The notes beneath the pieces were generated by a model. It was not told the DNA's origin, did no database searches, and saw only the letters and a list, made by a program, of their open reading frames with translations. From contig OX422203.1 of the NCBI GenBank assembly GCA_949130485.1, positions 4,919,429 to 4,983,428 on the forward strand: a stretch of DNA of 64,000 nt, given 5' to 3'. Positions 21,190-32,500 of the stretch are shown here, piece by piece; the first letter of the stretch is position 1, and each line of letters begins with the position of its first letter. Made by a program: the position numbers and the translations under genes. Origin of the DNA: Agelas oroides (taxonomy: Eukaryota; Porifera; Demospongiae; Agelasida; Agelasidae).

Positions 21190-21830
21190 GATCTACACAC
21201 CGTTTGTGATCACTAAGTATGCTTACTGGCATGTGTGGTATGTGTAAGGTTACCAAAAATGAGTGAATGTAGAGCTAGGAAACACCAAGCGTTTCTGCAA
21301 AAGCATCTTAGACAAAAGAGGGACAAGTGATCAAACAATAAAATATGCATGCAACTATCATACGATGGTTGTCTGAAGTTACACATGTAAAGAAGTGATA
21401 CAGGCTTTTAAATCACGGTATACCAATCTTGGCTAGTGAGAGTAGCCTCAAACCTAGTCTCCTCTCTTGCTAGAGTCTGACTACGTGAGACTCCAGGCTT
21501 TCTGTTCCGACTTTCGTCTCGCAGCTTTGGAGAAAACAACTGCAAGACAAACTCTGGAACAGAAAACCTGGGTTCAACACACTGCCTTTAAACCGCACGT
21601 TTATTCTGTGCTGACCACTCCATAGCTACTTGGTGGTGACGTTCAACCCGAAGCAACTACTACAGCTAAGTGCTAGCTAATAGCCTATATACACAGGCTG
21701 ACTTACGACTCAATGAGAGACTCACTTTGGGTTCATGTCCACGCCAAGGCCCAAGATGAAAGTGAGCGTGGTCGAGAGGCACGTGGTGCCGCGCCCACAT
21801 TAATATTGCCTAACTATAGCTATGCGTAAG
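21190..21830. other. Upstream of MTNB copy 1, no gene seen
   Basis: This would contain the promoter and 5' UTR of MTNB copy 1. A degraded inverted repeat (CTAGTCTC...GAGACTCCAGGC, about 21455-21580) is visible. No TATA box or other site can be supported. Confidence 0.4.
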
Positions 21831-21917
21831 CTAGTCTCGCAAGCCAGCCGTATTTTTCTTTATTTCCGGTGGGAGGAGCACCGGAAATAAAGAAAAATAC
21901 GGCTCGTAAGCCAGGCC
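21831..21917. repeat. Foldback repeat
   Basis: Arms of about 36 bp (TTTTTCTTTATTTCCGGT and its exact complement, extending to GCAAGCC/ GTAAGCC) around a 9-base loop GGGAGGAGC. The outer GTCTCGCAAGCC matches the termini of the nearby Mutator-like elements. Confidence 0.85.
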
Positions 21918-21956
21918 CACTCACAGAATGAAAGGGCTGAAATCCTGGGTTTGAAG

Positions 21957-22861
21957 TAGTCTCGCGTGGCCACACCCCGTTCCGCAAGAGAGGGAAGGGG
22001 TCTGGTAACTTCTTTTACAGCAGTTTGTTGCCTCGCACTGTGGAGTGCGGCAGTGGCGGATCCAGAGGGGGTTCCATGGGTTCCATAGAACCCCTCTTTT
22101 GAAGGGCTGCCTTCGAAAATACTATGCGCAAACGTACTACGTACACTACGCTCACACTGGAGCTACGCACTTCAGCTTCAACAGTAGCAATAACGCACGT
22201 GTGTCAGCTCCTGTAATTCGACGCGCGCATGGCCTATGTGCACGTATATACTACCAGAAGTACGTGGCAGCAATAGAGACAATGAAGCGAGCGAGCGAAT
22301 TAAAAGCTTATTCATGCATTGCTCCCTCTGCAGCTAGGGATTGGCCACGATGGCGACATGCTATCAGTATGAGAGCGCTTATTTTCCCGCGCCTTAGCGG
22401 ATAACCAGCTGCTTTGCAGCCTCTGCGGCCCGAAGCGGAGTCACGCCTTTAATTCTGCGGGCTTCAAACACAACAACCAGGTTTAGCAGTAGGTCGTCCA
22501 ACTTTTGCAATTTCACCCCAAGAATACACCAGAAACGATCTCAGAAGGTCAGAAATCCAAAATTTTCCTGGGGGGGGCAAACCCCACTTTTCAAAATCTA
22601 GATCCGCCACTGTGCGGGACCAATCACAGCGCAGTATTCTGTCACATGAGTGCTGTTATCACAACTTCAATAGGAAATTACAAGGTGTAAATCAACTGTG
22701 AAACCACAAGCAGCTGCTTCGTCAGTCTTCTCGAGTTAATTATGCGGCCACAGCGCTTGCGCAATGCGAGTAAATGAAATTCCTGTGCAACAAGCGGCTG
22801 CAGCGAAAGTTACCAGACCCCTTCCCTCTCTTGCGAAACGGGGTGTGGCCACGCGAGACTA
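21957..22861. mobile_element. Mutator-like element, 9-bp target duplication, with nested insertion
   Basis: 905 bp with about 50-bp inverted ends (TAGTCTCGCGTGGCCACACC and its complement ending GGCCACGCGAGACTA). Exact 9-bp flanks GGTTTGAAG at 21948-21956 and 22862-22870. About 560 bp of its interior is a second element at 22051-22612. No transposase recognised. Confidence 0.87.
22051..22612. mobile_element. hAT-like non-autonomous element nested in the above
   Basis: Ends CAGTGGCGGATCCAGA and TCTAGATCCGCCACTG are imperfect inverted repeats of the type common in hAT elements, flanked by TGCGG on both sides (22046-22050 and 22613-22617). Related right ends (GATCCGCCCCTG) occur at 61310-61321 and 63611-63622. 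The frame at 22045-22404 shows no known domain. Confidence 0.7.
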
Positions 22862-22973
22862 GGTTTGAAGAAGGAGCTGGCAAGCTAAACTTGAATTTAG
22901 TCCTAAGCCTCTGTCTAACCCTTCATGGACTGTAACGCTTGTCTGATGGGAGATGATAACAACTAGCATGACT

Positions 22974-23022
22974 AGTCAAGCAAGCCAGACCCACTTCGGA
23001 AGTGGGTCGGGCTTGCGAGACT
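22974..23022. repeat. Small foldback
   Basis: TAGTCAAGCAAGCCAGACCC is followed, after CACTTCGGAAGTG, by its near complement ending GGGCTTGCGAGACTA. Same termini as the TAGTCTCGC elements; likely a minimal derivative. Confidence 0.75.
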
Positions 23023-23546
23023 AATTAACAACCAACTGGTGTTCGGTAATTAGTAAGTGATGAATCTCATTAAGAGCCATGTCGCAGCCAACTCGGTGGG
23101 TAAGCCTTTACTTGTAACAGTCCGACTGCGTAGTCACCACAGCCCTTGTGAATCTAGCTGTTTTTATGGGCCCATTTTCCCTCCTATTAGCTAACTTCAC
23201 TCTACGTGCAATGGCTAGCTATAATACTTATTGCTCGAAGCTGGATAATTTGTGCACCTAATTCCAAATTCCATGAAGTTCCTTAACTTTCACACTCAGT
23301 ACATTACTGCATGTGCAGTCGTGTACTTGTGTATGTGTGTTTCAGTCTAATACATGTAGCTATAGCTACCAGTGAACCTCAGCTTGATGCTTAGCTAATG
23401 AGCTGATCTGATTCCCTACTTCACAATTGCCCTACGTATTCAGCTAGACTTCACACCATGTGTAGTGGGTTATTTTTACTTGTGTTTAGTATAACTATGC
23501 CATACATAATATGTCATGCTATGGTCAAAGCACATGAAACGAAGTA

Positions 23547-24312
23547 CCGTATGGCCGGAAAATTTGGCGGGGAATTTAATTTGGCGGATTGGCGGATTTT
23601 TAAGAGCACCGCCAAATTAAATTCCGCCAATATTTTTCCATGATGTCATTTGGTGGGTGGGGTCTGAAAACTTCTCACCGGTCACGCCGTGTCAGAGCGC
23701 GAGTGAAGCTAGCTTCGAAGATGGCGTTGCACAAGTACTTTACCAGAGAGCGCATGACATACGCTACGAAAGTCCCCTCTCTTTCAGACAAACAAGTCGA
23801 AAAAAACAAACGCAGAAATGAAGCGTGCGCTAGAAGAGGATACCTCTGGCCGCGGCAAGTACAACGAATATACGGCAGAAGAAAGAGCACAGATTGGAAA
23901 GTTCGCCGCTGAACATGGCAGCGGAAATCTTCCTTGGAACATGGCCGACGACGGTACCCCTTCGGATTACTGCTACAGCGTATGGGTCCTTGTTACCGCT
24001 TTCTCGCTTACATGAGAATTCTTCACCACACTTGGTGTCCATGTCCGCTTGTAAACGTGATGTTCTCGAACACAGCTTTCTATACACAGCTCAGCCTCCA
24101 TATATTTGCACTATCGATACCTCGATCGAACGTTCGAACTGGGCGCCGGCGGAGCGTTCGGGTTACGTATACGTCGCTTGGCGATTACCGGTATACGTAT
24201 GACATCATTGCTCGAGCTCGCAAAAACAAAACCGCCAAATTAAAACCCCGCCAACTGGAATTGGAGACCAATTCGCCAAATTAAATTCCCGCCGAATTTT
24301 CCGGCCATACGG
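23547..24312. mobile_element. TA-flanked element carrying two gene fragments
   Basis: 766 bp with inverted ends CCGTATGGCCGGAAAATT and its complement, flanked by TA (23545-23546 and 24313-24314). The empty site is visible at about 50911-50923. The plus strand from 23721 (MALHKYFTRERMTYATKVPS, then after a frame change GKYNEYTAEERAQIGKFAA) resembles the N terminus of transposon-encoded proteins with a helix-turn-helix. The minus strand at about 23925-24125 (MEAELCIESCVREHHVYKRT, then NKDPYAVAVIRRGTVVGHVP) resembles the start of HIRAN-like proteins. TA target and ends suggest the Tc1/mariner-pogo superfamily. Confidence 0.75.
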
Positions 24313-24689
24313 TATGTCTAGATGGTCTTATATCAACAGATTTATATGTTATGTGGTTTACACGTTCACTATATGGTATTGTATCTATACTTGTGGACCC
24401 AATAAAATATGGTGTAATGCATATACTATGTTCAACTTTCATCTGCCACAATTTTCTCATGCTAATTTTGGGTCCAGCTGCTTGCCATGTATCTAGTTAA
24501 GGTGGCAGAGAACCCTGTTACTTTCAAGGTCGACAAACCTGGAATCCAAGCTGATAGACTTCTTTGTCTTGTTAAAATTGTAGCGAATAGTCAGTTTTGG
24601 GAGTCTTCATCCGTTCACTGTCCGTAAAATTGGGGGCCCCCCATTTCCTGTCGGCATTGGCATCCAATAATCAGTTTATAATTAAGTTA

Positions 24690-25012
24690 GTTAAGATGTG
24701 GCCTGGCGGAACCCCTCATGTGGTGGTCGGAACTTTGAAGATAAGCTTAGATCGACTTTAAAAAAAAAGAAAAAAAGGAGGAGTTTAGTAGAGTGCTGTA
24801 GTGTCAGTACCTGTGAGTAGTGCGTAATGCCTGCTTGTGAAAGCAAGCTTGTGTCTAGAAGCAGCAGAAAGGCCACAGTGGCCAAGACTGTACTCATTGG
24901 GCAGGCCCAGGTCTTGCGATCGTATGCCAAGCCTAGTTGAAAGTGGGAATGGAATACGGGATCTTTCAATCCACAGTCCAGTGCTTTAATCACTAAGCCA
25001 TATGCACCCCCT
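24690..25012 (-). mobile_element. tRNA-derived SINE, likely
   Basis: Read on the minus strand, ATGGCTTAGTGATTAAAGC followed by ACTGGACTGTGGATTGAAAG resembles a tRNA A box and anticodon arm (His-like GTG), but the B box is degenerate. A T/A-rich tail with A-runs is at about 24755-24776. The head recurs at 52080-52145. It abuts (CA)n at 25013-25055. Confidence 0.5.
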
Positions 25013-25228
25013 CACACACACACACACACACTGACACACACACACACACACACACCTCACTATAGCAGCACCTAACATTATGTCCAAAAGAGAGACTGAA
25101 ACCTATAGCTGGCTAATACCTAGATATTAACAACACATAGACAGTAAGACTACTATCGTATACCTCAATAGTATAATAACCCTGGCAGGAAGAATTGTAC
25201 AATACAGTGTACATTACACAACAGTCTC

Positions 25229-26469
25229 TCATTGTGCTTGGGCTGGGTCAAGTCCACACTGTTTCATCCGTACAGCAATGTCAAATAAGTAGTCATAGCA
25301 CTCACACCTGGAGGGGAACATGGGGAGATTGCTTCTGAGGTGGCCAACCATTGTGTGAGGTGAGGAAGAGAGGAGGCAAGGGTACTACTCACATGACTTT
25401 CGTACTTTGCCAGGTGTCTCCCCACACATACACACCATGTCTCCTCACAAGGACTGCACAAGTGTCCGGGTAGTCTTTCAGAGCTTGAACCAGGCTATCC
25501 TGTGTGTGTGCGTGTATTTAGTATAGGCACCATATAATTTAGTTCCATATAAAGTATGCAGGCATTATATTCATGCTGGTTATTATACTATACCCAGTTA
25601 CATGTAAGTTGCTGATCAAACTGCTGGTCATCATGCTTGTAGGGGAAGTCCCCTTTATGATCATCACACGCCATGTTGTAGCATATATGCCATGTTGGAG
25701 CGTATATGCCATGTTGTAGCATATACGCCAGGTTGTAGCGTATACACCATGTTGTAGCGTATACGCCATGTTGTAGCATATATGCCATGTTGTAGCGTAT
25801 ACATAGTCCCGCAGGTATACATTTTGTACTCTGCATGCACCTGATGAGACCCAATTGGGCATTTGAGTAATGAAGTGTTTGAGTGATCTGGTCAATGACA
25901 GTGAGAACTACTCCTGAGAAGCTGTGAAAGCAATCTGTAACTATATAATGAGACTTCAAGTGTTAAGGACTTTCCAGTATAGGTTTAAGAAGAAACCTCT
26001 GAGAAGAGGACAACCTCTCCACAAGGGACAAATAACAGTGCATGCATAAGCTGATGCTTTGAGGTTGTTTCTGAGACTACTTTTGGGCTATAAATATAAT
26101 GTTTCGTTCAGTCCCACAAAGATTTTACTGTCTTGATACGTACATGTGAAAACTGGCAGTCCTCACCCAGTCACAACTCATGGCACAATGATGGTTGCAA
26201 AATGAAACTTGCGAAAACTGAAATCTGATGAGGGCTACCCAAAAGACACTAAAATGTTATGACTGGTGAGACTTTTATAGCACTACCAGATTCCTGCAGT
26301 ATGTGCTTACATCTCGAAAATACTGGTTTTGTGAGTGTGAATGTTGCTAGCAATTTAAGATTGAAACAGACCACACCCAGCAAAAAGCACTGAAGCGTCC
26401 TCAACTTTTTGTTTCACAAAAAAGTGGGAGGGCCATGTGTGCTGCAGCTACTACCATTACAATGACCCT

Positions 26470-26507
<38 letters not shown>

Positions 26508-29500
26508 AGCCCCTAGCTATTTGCCATAGTGGGTGTAGTGTTAAGTCAGACTCCTTTAATATCTGAGTCAACAGTTAACAACCAACTGAGTAACATAGAA
26601 GACAGAAAGCCTCTGTGTACATGTATATGAGTCAGTGAACTACAGTAAAACCTCCGAACAAAGGACACATTGGGGACGGGCCATAGCCTCAACACTTTCA
26701 AAATGCTTCTGATGCCTCTCATGTGCGTGTGTGTGTGTGTTTGTGCGTGTATGACGATCTAAAGTGTTATGGCTACATAAACTGTCAATATCACCAGCAT
26801 TCCATGTGACTATCTACTTACAAGTAAATCACACTCTTCTGGGGTGTTGTCAATAATGGGTACAACTAGTCGATCATAATATCTGTTGGGGTTGAGGGAG
26901 GAGGGAGTGAAGAGAGGAAGAAGACTGACTGCCAAGTGTTAAGTTTACAATTCTTTCAATGTTATCATCAATTGTAGCTACATTAAACACCATGTGGAAT
27001 TAGCCTTGTTCCCAGGTCTTTCCATCATCAAGTTTGTGATCACTTACAGTATACAAAAACGGAGGGGGAAGGCCTGCTCCATTTTATCACATGATGTCTG
27101 TACCATAGGCCGGTGTGCACATGCACAAAATGTATGATGTGCCCACCCATGCACCCATACAAATAACTTTGGCAACCCGACTCCAAAAACTTGACGAAAG
27201 GACTGAGTGGGTTGTTGGTCGTTCAACTAAATCGGTGGACTCCTGGGCTGCTGCTCCTTCGACTGAATCAGTGGACTTCTCTCCATCTTGAGTTACAAAG
27301 AATGTTCTTATATCCATCTCTTGATCTACGTATGGTATGCTATAGACTTAGCTAGCTAGCTAGCTGTGAGCATGGCACATGGCCGTGTAGATCATGTGAG
27401 CATAGCATGGCATGGCACCCGCCGGTGCCCCCCCCGCAATGATCTGTACCCAAACAGGCCACCAATACCCTATCAAGTTATATATAGAGCATTATTCAAG
27501 ACGGCAACACTGCAGTACTCATCATTCTCATTTGTAGCGCATGCATGCAGCGAAGAGTCTAGCTTGTACATTTTCGTGTTTTGAGCATGTGTTTGCAAGG
27601 AGCAGTACATTTTTCACTTTGCAAAAGCACTTGGACAGAAACAACAACAAAAGGCCTCTAGCTCATTTTTTCAATCGGGGACCCCTCCCCCCTTTTGTCT
27701 ACATTAGTAGACACTGACGTCATTCCCTTCTTCTTCCATTTTTGCATACTGTAAGCGATCAAAAACTGGACGGTGGGAAGGCCTGGGAACGAGGCTAATG
27801 TGGAATGACAATCAGACTCTATACACTGTGTAAAAGTTAAGAAGTGGGACATCTACTGACCAATAAGCTGCTACTGTATTAGCTAACTCACTTCAGTTTC
27901 TTCCCGCTCCGTCCTTGTGAAATGCCCTTAATCATCTCCTGATGTGAGATGTAGAACTCCTCACCAGGGTAGAGAAGGGTGGCCATTACTGCTTCCTTCG
28001 AGTGACTATGGATCACAGCACCTGCTCCTGGGGGAGGACCGGGGGAGAGAGAGAACAGGTGTAGGGCTTACCATTATACAAAGTTTACAAATGTGTGCTC
28101 CCTCCTTCTTAAAGTGTAAGGCTACTTCCTGACTCGTCACCAATGTGCTGACCAACCTCTCATCTTGTATGCAGCCATAAAGAGTGGAGTACACTGGCTC
28201 TTCTTTAGCTTCTTGCTGCAGTACAGTGTGTGGTAAGTGAACTAACATGTCAGTGCATCTGGAATAACGGATATAGATGATTGCAAATGAGGTTATCATA
28301 AAACAAGTATTTTGATATAGATAATCCCAGTGCAGATATTACTGTCTCTTCAGCTTTGTACTGCAGATAGCTATAGTCTGCTACATTTAGATGCTAAGCA
28401 ACTCACTAACCTTGGAGGGGGAGTAACAATGTCATTCCCATCTGAGTCACATACAAACATGTCTTCTGGCTATAAATCAAATCAAACTTACTTTATCATG
28501 TAACACGAACCTATACAGTGCTATAATTGGGGCTGATTATCATTTGAGAAATTTCAGGCTACATATATAGCTACACTTGTACAATCAACTACTACAAATA
28601 CATTATGTAAAAGCAGACATTTATGCTTAGATGGTGAACCCACTGAGTGCATGTTTGTTTAAACACTGTGGTTGCATGCCAAATACTGATTAAGAAGTCA
28701 GGTAACTCAGTGAAAATTGACCCGTACGCAGACCAGAAACAGGAAATAACTTTGTGTGGCCTAATCACTTGGTCAAACCGTCATGCAGTCAAACCTTTAT
28801 TCTTTCCTTCTGTACCCCAGACGGGGCTATGTATATGTCATCTCTGGATGAGTGAGAGAAATGACAAAGTTTACAGTACAATCCTTCATGCAGTCAAGGA
28901 GAGACAAGAGTTGAGTGTTAATAATATTTCCGAAAGGAAGGGGGAGTGATGGGGGGGGCACGGGAATTCACAAGCAAATAGTGATTGAAACTTCATTTAC
29001 ATTTCAAGTATACTGAACACTCTAAAAATTAGGCAACTGCCTGCCTTGACTGTACATTTTGAGCATCTTTTAGCCTCATTCCTAGGCCTGAAGCCAACCC
29101 ATTCTCCTCTTCCTCATCTTTGGACCGAGGAATGAGGCTAGTCTAGCCTGTGCCTAAAGAAAGTCCTTCAGATCCAAACCAAATGTGATGAACACTACTT
29201 TTAACTATTTGCTTGAAAATGGTATTACCCAAAATTCACAGCCTGGATACACCTTCTTAGCCTCTAATCCAGGTTTTCCGTTCCAGATTTGTCTCCCAGC
29301 TTTGAAGAAAAGTTGGAAAGCCTGGGTTTGAGGCTAAGACCTTATTTCTCCTCAATTCCTCATCCATTTTCAGTTACGGAACCTGAGCTCACTCAGTGTA
29401 AAAACAATTCACATAAGGCCACATTGTTAGTTTGAACTAGCATGACCGTAAGCAATTAGGTGGTCAGTTGGTTGCCAATTTCACTACCTGTAAGAGATCC

Positions 29501-32500
29501 ATATATAAACTTCCTGATCATGTTAATTAACCTCTTGGTGCAAAGCAAAACCATCATGAGGCACCCTTAAAAGTTTAGTCCCCTAACCACACTGGTCACG
29601 TCTGATTGCTGCTCCATAATGAATATCACCAACCTCAAGTACAACCACAATGATCTAGCTAAGAATCCAAGTCACCACAACTGCACTTCAAAGTCTTCTT
29701 TTAAATACCTTGATGGAAGTAGGGTTACTCACTCATGGTAGTCTGTACAAACATTGGGTTCCAATATAATCTGGATAAAACATCTATAGCCAATCTTCTA
29801 GGTTGACTTGAAAGTAGGTACTTGGAGTGTGTGACTAATGGATTCATATATACTGAACGTCCTGGCCCTGTCAACCTCTTGGTACCAACTGTGTGACTAG
29901 ACTAAGACTTGTCCATTCGCTACAGTTATGCATACATATTTGCATGCACAGAAGTACTTAGTCTCGCAAGCCACACCGTTCGCAGGGAGATCAAGGGTCT
30001 GGTCATGCTGCAACCATTGAGTTGTTGCCGCACCATTGCAGAAATTGCTGTGACCAATGAGATTGCATCCGTTGTCATGGAGTAGCAATTACGTCACAAC
30101 GTGTTTAGCGGATGTCATTATCTAACGGTGCTGTTTGATAATTGCGTTCCTCGAGCTGCGACCTTGCGAGACTGAGCAGTACCAGTAACAGAGCATGTAG
30201 CAGCGAGTACTAGTTGTTCCAGAGGCCATCTGTGTATGAGAACATGCATTTACTTACTGATCTGGCTTTCATTTCCTGTCAATCTAGTTTGTGCAGCTGT
30301 TCTACCATTCCTCCCTTAGGCACCTCAGACCACTACGGATTTGAACTGGCCTTAAAATGGAAGCTTCCTAGTGTGTCCAAAACACAACCAAGCAAAATTT
30401 TTGACCAAGAAAAACAGCAGCATTCCCACTCTCAAGAATGGGGAGAGGGTTGTTGAAAATGTTCTTGACAAAGCTACTCTGCTGAACAGCTACTTTTCCC
30501 AATGTTTCAATCAATCTGTCTCTCCACTAACTGATGATGACATTTCAATGTTTGACAGCACCAATCCACTTCTGTTCCCTGAGGAATTCCTGTGCACTGA
30601 GGATGAAGTCCTTGAAATGTTGCTATCTCTTGACACCAAGAAGGCTAATGGCCGGGACGGTATTTCAGCCAGGATGTTAAAATCAACTGCTCCAAGTATT
30701 GCTTGTTGTTGTTTAACAATTCCATTTCTACAGGAAAAATACCTAGAGCTTGGAAGGTGTCCTCACTTTCCAGAAATTCTTGCTATTAGGGGTGTTCAAA
30801 CCTCGAAAGAATTTTCTTTTAGCCTTCCTCATTAATTTGACAACTTCATTTCTTTTACGCTTATAGGAAAGGAAATGCTGTGAGGCGCCAGTTCTCTTAG
30901 CATGTTTGTAAGCTAAGTTTCTGGCACAAATAGATTTGGTAAGCTCCTTTGATAGCCATGGTAGGTTCTTTTTGGCAGGAAGTGTGATTTTCGGTACATA
31001 CTGGTCCATTATCGACATAAATTTGGTCTCCCAGTTTTACCAGGCCACATCAATATCATCCACAATGAGAGATTCCCAGTCAATAGTCTCCAATAGTTCA
31101 TTCGCAGTTTGGAAGTCAGCATGGTCATATCTCTTCAGTAGTTCCTGTTCCCAAAGGTTCTGACTCTACCTGTGTGTCCAACTATAGACCAATATCACTA
31201 CTTCCGGTTGTAAGTAAGCTACTGGAACGGCACATGCACTTTCTGATTTCCTGCCAGATTGAGACGTTCTGCCCAATTGCATCTCACCAGTGGGGCTTTC
31301 AACCCGGAAGGTCTGCTGTTTCTGCCCTAATTGATGTTGTTCATCACTGGTCTTTGGCACTTGACCAAAGGAAAGAGGTAGCTGCAGTCTTTTTTGATCT
31401 TCGTAAAGCCTTTGATTCAGTACCTCACAAGCCCCTGCTGGACAAACTTAAATCTATTGGCTTAAGTGAGTACCTTGTCAAATGGATTTGCAGTTACCTC
31501 TCCAACAGAGAACAGCATGTTGTCTTGAATGGACAGGAATCCACCTCATCACCCGTCATTTCAGGGGTACCCCAAGGATCTGTGTTGGGTCCCTTACTCT
31601 TCTTGCTCTACATCAATGATCTGGCTAATGGTTCCCTCTCTGAGAACTGCTTTGCATCTCTTTATGCTGATGACCTGTTACTGTACAAGATCATTACTGA
31701 CCCACAGGATTATGCCACCTTGCAGTCTGACATAAACTCAGTTGCTGATTGGATAAACGAGCATTACCTCTCCCTCAACCCCTCGAAATGTAAATGTATG
31801 ACTGTGACAAGGCTTCGACAACACTCTGTAAGCCCACCTACGTTGTTACTGAATGGGGAACCTATGGAAAAGGTGGATAGCTATAAATACCTGGGTGTCA
31901 CTTTAACAAGTGATCTCACATGGTCAAACCACATCAGAAACATCACAGCAAAGTCCAGGAGGCTTGTTGGGCTGTTATATAGACAGTTCTACAAGTGGTC
32001 CAGTCCAGCAACCCTATCCAGACTCTATGTATCACTAGTGAGACCCCTTCTCGAATACGCCTCCCCAGCATGGAGCCCCTATTTAATAAGGACATCAACT
32101 CTCTTGAATCAGTGCAGAAGTTTGCCTTAAAAGTTTGCCTTAAACAGTGGAATATGCCATACTGCCAGCTGCTCAACCAGTCTCATTTGCCAGATCTTGG
32201 TACTCGCTGCAAACACTTGAGCCTGTGCTACTTTTATAACATAGTTAATGGTGTTCATGTGTATCCTAACCTACCTCTTGTACCCCATTCACCTCAGCAT
32301 GTACTTCGCAATACACATTCTTTCATGCAATTTAGTGCTCATACTAATCATTTTCAGCATTCTTTTTTCCCACATGTAACTGCCTTATGGAAGTGCTATT
32401 TCTTCTGCACCAACTCTTTCTGTTTTTAAGAATTATATTCACTCCTCATAGTTTATTTTTATGGGCACAAGTACCATATTAGTGTACTTTCACTATTCTT

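Larger units (their letters stand above)
23200..25460. repeat. Segmental duplication, copy 1 (partner at 50510-52582)
   Basis: Blocks at about 23200-23545, 24313-24490, 24930-25170 and 25171-25435 match, in the same order, 50515-50915, 50917-51115, 52070-52330 and 52331-52582. The last block includes the terminal exon and part of exon 9 of MTNB. The TA element at 23547-24312 is missing from the partner. Confidence 0.8.

Noticed and set aside
23640-23912. Independent host gene on the plus strand
   Set aside because: It lies wholly inside a TA-flanked element and has at least one frame change; treated as cargo or a remnant.
25675-25806. CRISPR-like or short tandem gene
   Set aside because: A 19-bp minisatellite with point variants only.
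30743-31018. Separate minus-strand gene opposite LINE 1
   Set aside because: The protein matches the LINE 2 linker (MSIM(D/E)Q...), so it is an inverted piece of the LINE.
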